A stretch of DNA of 16,613 nucleotides from Prevotella sp. (GTDB lineage Bacteria; Bacteroidota; Bacteroidia; Bacteroidales; Bacteroidaceae), in the NCBI GenBank assembly GCA_017442765.1, contig JAFRZC010000158.1, positions 1 to 16,613 of the forward strand, in the 5' to 3' direction. The notes under the pieces were generated by a model. That model ran no database searches. It was not told the origin of the DNA and saw only the letters and a list, made by a program, of their open reading frames with translations. Below, one piece after another: positions 13,290 through 16,613 of this stretch. A program made the translations under genes and the position numbers. Position 1 is the stretch's first letter, and every line of letters starts with the position of its first letter.

Positions 13290-14486
13290 ATGAAAAGAGC
13301 ATATTTATACATCATACTTGCGCTTTCGCTACTTTTCTCCTGTGAACAGCATCGCCCACCGACTACACCATGGGGTACAGAGGTGAGAGATGAGAGAGGA
13401 GAGGGGAGAGCGAGGGGGACTTGGGACGAGGGGAGCTTGGCAGGTATTCAAGCCGCCGGAGAATTGCTCGTGCTGACAACAACCGGCCCCGACACCTATT
13501 TTGACTATCATGGTCGGGGTATGGGCACACAGTATCTCCTCATTGAGGAGTTTGCCCGTACGATAGGCGTGGCTGTTCGTGTCGAGGTGTGCCGCGACAC
13601 GGTAGAGATGCTTTCACGACTCAAGAGGGGCTATGCCGACCTGATTGCCTGCCAACTGTCGCAGTTGCAGGCGGGATGCCGCCCCTGCGGCTACCGCATC
13701 GACTCGCTCAAGACCTCATGGCTTGCACGGGCCGACAGCCGTGAGCTGGCCTATGCTGTTGACCGCTGGTACAATCCCGAGCGTTTGTCGCTCATTGCCC
13801 AAAAGGAACAGCAACGTTATTCCAGACCATTTATCCGTCGCACTGCCGCCCCTGTGGTTCTTAATGCGGCAAAGGGTACCATCTCGCGCTACGATGCGTT
13901 GTTTCAGCGTTATGCTTCTGTATGCCGAGCCGACTGGCGGCTGCTTGCGGCCATCAGCTATCAGGAGTCGGGCTTCGACCCGCAGGCCACCTCGTGGGCT
14001 GGAGCCTGCGGACTCATGCAACTCATGCCCTCTACGGCCGCCAGCCTTGGCATACCCCGTTCGCAGCTCTACGACCCTGAGACCAATGTTGCCGGAGCTG
14101 CGCGTTTGCTGGCGCGTCTCTACACCTCGTTCTCCGATGTACCCACGGCAGATGAGCGCATCTCATTCACCCTTGCCGCCTACAACGCCGGAAGCGGTCA
14201 TGTGCGCGATGCCATGTCGCTTGCCCGCAAGTATGGCGGCAGCGGCCATCGATGGTCGGAGGTGGCACCATATATTCTGAAACTGAGCGATTCCCGATAC
14301 TACCTCGACCCTGTCGTAAAGAACGGGTATATGCGCGGCACCGAGACCTACAACTACGTCGGCAGTGTGCGCGCCCGCTGGAACCAGTATCGCGGCACGG
14401 CTTCGCCGGTGGGAGTCAGCATGGGTGGCGATGCCACTCCCCGGCGCTCCAGCAAACAGCATCGTTTCCGGGGAAATGATAAGTGA
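13290..14486 (+). CDS. mltF: MltF-like lipoprotein lytic transglycosylase with shortened solute-binding domain
   Basis: This enzyme should cleave the glycan strands of peptidoglycan from the periplasmic side, anchored by a lipid. The 398-residue reading from 13290 starts with a lipoprotein signal (MKRAYLYIILALSLLFSC, lipid-bearing C18). An 11-codon longer start at 13257 lies in a tandem repeat, upstream of the -7 box, and would bury the signal. Residues 30-50 are an Arg/Glu/Gly linker encoded by a GA-rich tract. A periplasmic-binding-like segment covers about 55-165 (ELLVLTTTGPDTYFDYHGRGMGTQYLL). The SLT catalytic domain covers about 200-365, with catalytic E226 in ISYQESGFDP, GLMQLMPSTA (241-250) and FTLAAYNAGSGHV. 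The binding domain is about half the usual size; its second lobe seems to be missing. The next gene starts 34 bp on. Confidence 0.88.
   Translation: MKRAYLYIILALSLLFSCEQHRPPTTPWGTEVRDERGEGRARGTWDEGSLAGIQAAGELLVLTTTGPDTYFDYHGRGMGTQYLLIEEFARTIGVAVRVEVCRDTVEMLSRLKRGYADLIACQLSQLQAGCRPCGYRIDSLKTSWLARADSRELAYAVDRWYNPERLSLIAQKEQQRYSRPFIRRTAAPVVLNAAKGTISRYDALFQRYASVCRADWRLLAAISYQESGFDPQATSWAGACGLMQLMPSTAASLGIPRSQLYDPETNVAGAARLLARLYTSFSDVPTADERISFTLAAYNAGSGHVRDAMSLARKYGGSGHRWSEVAPYILKLSDSRYYLDPVVKNGYMRGTETYNYVGSVRARWNQYRGTASPVGVSMGGDATPRRSSKQHRFRGNDK
13383..13432 (+). repeat. GA-rich tract inside mltF
   Basis: A nearly pure purine stretch in the lipoprotein linker contains the 16-mer AGAGGAGAGGGGAGAG (13395-13410), which recurs in the neighbouring dpp4 gene at 16033-16048. 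It encodes an Arg/Glu/Gly-rich spacer and stays in frame. Confidence 0.8.
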
Positions 14487-14518
14487 AAAGTGATAAGTGA
14501 AAAGTGATAAATAAATAG
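14477..14518 (+). repeat. 14-bp tandem repeat at the mltF-dpp4 junction
   Basis: TGATAAGTGAAAAG occurs twice (14477-14490, 14491-14504), followed by a diverged third unit, TGATAAATAAATAG (14505-14518). The mltF stop codon (14484-14486) lies inside the first unit, and dpp4 begins 2 bp after the third. Confidence 0.9.
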
Positions 14519-14520
14519 TT

Positions 14521-16613
14521 ATGAAAAGAATGTTGACAATTTGCATCTGGCTGCTGATAACTTCTGTAGCTGTGCAAGCAGAGAAGAAAATCACGTTGCG
14601 AAGCCTGCACGATGGCACGTTTGCGGCAAAGCATGTGAGTGGAATGGATCCGATTGCCGGCACCGACGAGTACGCGCGTATCACGGACGACGGCCGGCGA
14701 GTTGTGAAATGCTCGTTCAAGACTGGCAAGGAGACGGCCGTGCTTTTCGATGCCGACAATGTTTCCGGCGGCGTGTCGATTGATGGCTTCGACGGCTATG
14801 TCATGTCGCCCGATGGCCGCCGTATGCTTATCCAGACGGCCACAGAGCGTATCTATCGCCATTCGTCGCGGGCATCCTATTACATCTATACCATTGCCAC
14901 GCGCCGTCTTGAGCCGCTCAGCGACGGCGGGAAGCAGCAGTGTCCCGTATGGTCGCCCGACGGGACGCAGGTGGCCTTTGTCCGCGCCGGCAATATCTTC
15001 CTTGTAAAACTGCTCTACGACAACTCGGAAAGTCAGGTGACGAGAGACGGCCGGCCGGGCGAGGTCATCAACGGGCTGCCCGACTGGGTCTATGAGGAGG
15101 AGTTCTCGTTCAATCGGGCTTTGGAGTTTACGGCCGACGGCGAGATGCTTTGCTGGGTGCGGTGGGACGAGAGCCGTGTGAAGACTTACGACCTGCAGTT
15201 CTTCAAGGGGCGCAAGCCCGAGCGAAGCGAGTATGAGGTCTATCCAGGGCTCTATTCCTATAAGTATCCGAAGGCAGGCGAGGAGAACTCAACAGTCACG
15301 GTGTGGAGCTATGACATCAAGTCGCGTCAGACACGACAGCTCAACATTCCCTTGCCCGACGACGGATATATACCGCGACTGAAGCCGACGCCTGACCCCG
15401 ACAAGATGATCGTCTATACGCTGAACCGCCATCAGGACGAGCTCAACATCTATGCCGTCAATCCCCGTTCAACCATCGCGCAGCTGTTGATTCGCGAGCA
15501 CTCGGAGAAGTACGTCAAGGAGGAGGCCGTCACGCAGACCGTTGTCGGAAGGCAGAGCATACTCATGCCGAGCGACCGCGACGGATTCATGCGGCTCTAT
15601 GTCTATTCCATGAACGGGCAGCTGCAGCGCAGCATCGGCATCGCAGGCCACGACATCACCGCCGTCTATGGCATCGATGAGCCGTCGGGCGACGTCTATT
15701 TTCAGGCAGCTGCGCCCGATGCCCATCAGCGGCAGGTCTTCGTGAGCCATAAGAACGGCAAGACCGAGCAGCTGACCTCCCAGGCAGGATGGAACACGGC
15801 CACGTTCTCGGGCGACTATCGCTATTTCCTCAACCAGTGGAGCGACTACGACACCCCTCCCGTCTTCACCATCCGCGACAGGAAAGGCAAGGAACTCATC
15901 ACATTAGAAGACAATGCCTCGCTGCGGGCAACCATTGCCGAATATGGCTTTACCCCGAAAAAGCCCTTCACCTTTACCACCTCCGAGGGCGTGACCCTCG
16001 ACGGCTGGATGATACTGCCTCCTGAAGTGGATAGAGGAGAGGGGAGAGAGGAGAGGGGACGTTTCCCCGTCATCATGCACCAGTACTCTGGTCCCGGCAG
16101 CCAGCAAGTTGTCAACTCATGGCGTGCCGGGTCTATGGGGCAGGGAGGAGCCTTCGACTACTACCTCGCCCAGCAAGGCTTCATCGTGGTCACCGTCGAT
16201 GGCCGCGGGACTGGCGGCCGCGGAGCCGAGTTTGAGAAATGCACCTACCTGCGCCTCGGCGAGCTCGAGTCCAGAGACCAGGTAGAAGCAGCACTCTATC
16301 TGGGCACCATTCCTTTTGTCGATAAAGACCGCATCGGAATATGGGGATGGAGCTACGGCGGCTTCAACACCCTGATGTCGATGAGCGAAGGCCGACCTGT
16401 CTTCCGTGCGGGTGTTGCCATCGCCCCGCCAACCAACTGGCGCTACTACGACAGCGTCTATACCGAGCGCTACATGCGCACACCACAAGAGAACCCCGAC
16501 GGCTATGCCGTCAACCCCATCGTCCGCGCGACAAGCCTGCACGGCGCCCTGCTCATCTGTCACGGCTTGGCCGACGACAACGTGCATCCGCAAAACACCT
16601 TCGAGTATAGCGA
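14521..16613 (+). CDS. dpp4: Dipeptidyl peptidase IV, S9 family (partial, C terminus missing)
   Basis: This serine peptidase removes N-terminal dipeptides, preferentially X-Pro, from peptides in the periplasm or at the cell surface. A signal peptide (1-20, MKRMLTICIWLLITSVAVQA) is followed by an eight-bladed-propeller region (about 25-480), which contains DWVYEEEF (188-195), the glutamate pair that holds the substrate amino terminus in DPP IV. The alpha/beta-hydrolase domain follows: QYSGPGSQQV, DGRGTGGRG, the nucleophile S611 in GWSYGGF, and the catalytic D685 in HGLADDNVH. The catalytic histidine should fall about 32 residues later, beyond the window, so 697 codons of an estimated 720-740 are seen. 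A GA-rich tract inserts RGEGREERG after about residue 501. The gene follows mltF by 34 bp and is probably cotranscribed. Confidence 0.95.
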   Translation, partial: MKRMLTICIWLLITSVAVQAEKKITLRSLHDGTFAAKHVSGMDPIAGTDEYARITDDGRRVVKCSFKTGKETAVLFDADNVSGGVSIDGFDGYVMSPDGRRMLIQTATERIYRHSSRASYYIYTIATRRLEPLSDGGKQQCPVWSPDGTQVAFVRAGNIFLVKLLYDNSESQVTRDGRPGEVINGLPDWVYEEEFSFNRALEFTADGEMLCWVRWDESRVKTYDLQFFKGRKPERSEYEVYPGLYSYKYPKAGEENSTVTVWSYDIKSRQTRQLNIPLPDDGYIPRLKPTPDPDKMIVYTLNRHQDELNIYAVNPRSTIAQLLIREHSEKYVKEEAVTQTVVGRQSILMPSDRDGFMRLYVYSMNGQLQRSIGIAGHDITAVYGIDEPSGDVYFQAAAPDAHQRQVFVSHKNGKTEQLTSQAGWNTATFSGDYRYFLNQWSDYDTPPVFTIRDRKGKELITLEDNASLRATIAEYGFTPKKPFTFTTSEGVTLDGWMILPPEVDRGEGREERGRFPVIMHQYSGPGSQQVVNSWRAGSMGQGGAFDYYLAQQGFIVVTVDGRGTGGRGAEFEKCTYLRLGELESRDQVEAALYLGTIPFVDKDRIGIWGWSYGGFNTLMSMSEGRPVFRAGVAIAPPTNWRYYDSVYTERYMRTPQENPDGYAVNPIVRATSLHGALLICHGLADDNVHPQNTFEYS
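16030..16060 (+). repeat. GA-rich tract inside dpp4
   Basis: A purine-only stretch holding the same 16-mer AGAGGAGAGGGGAGAG (16033-16048) as mltF. It falls just before the conserved FPVIMHQYSGPG segment, at a loop between the propeller and the hydrolase domain, and preserves the frame. Confidence 0.8.

Noticed and set aside
14163..14862. Minus-strand frames at the mltF-dpp4 junction (14163-14759, 14416-14862)
   Set aside because: They are antisense to well-supported coding sequence and to the 14-bp tandem repeat, with no recognisable domain.

Overview
The window looks like a chromosomal segment of a Bacteroidales bacterium, most likely Prevotella-like (Prevotellaceae). The reasons are: promoters of the Bacteroidetes type (TTTG, 19 bases, TAnnTTTG); no Shine-Dalgarno sequences; a long-form PurM and a type-2 PyrF; a long-form HisG; a porin O/P outer-membrane protein; a DPP IV peptidase; and repeat-rich gene junctions. 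The genus is an inference. Most of the window is ordinary core metabolism, and I see no clearly new multi-gene system.

Layout, read in the direction of transcription. Eleven genes lie on the minus strand and two on the plus strand, diverging from a 77-bp region at 13213-13289. Leftward from there: (1) hisG-hisD-hisC, three steps of histidine synthesis, with repeat-laden junctions and no hisB after hisC. (2) ubiE(menG)-aroE-purM-[Mrr-like nuclease]-prfA, a tightly spaced housekeeping run (quinone methylation, shikimate, purine, translation termination) interrupted by an AT-rich restriction-endonuclease-like gene. It ends at a strong intrinsic terminator at 4771-4802. (3) A 673-bp non-coding stretch (4216-4888) holding a duplicated element whose two copies each carry a perfect promoter toward pyrF, plus palindromes. 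(4) pyrF-rlmD. (5) A perfect-consensus promoter driving a porin O/P gene and, 26 bp later, hppA (membrane pyrophosphatase), which runs off the left edge. Rightward from 13290: an MltF-like lipoprotein lytic transglycosylase with a shortened solute-binding domain, then a dipeptidyl peptidase IV gene that runs off the right edge.

The most interesting material is between and inside genes: the promoter-bearing repeat pair upstream of pyrF, heptamer tandem repeats that build the start regions of hisC, hisD and mltF, a shared GA-rich 16-mer inside two adjacent coding regions, the Mrr-like insertion in a housekeeping operon, and the collapsed MltF sensor domain. No tRNA, rRNA, CRISPR array, insertion sequence or transposase was seen.
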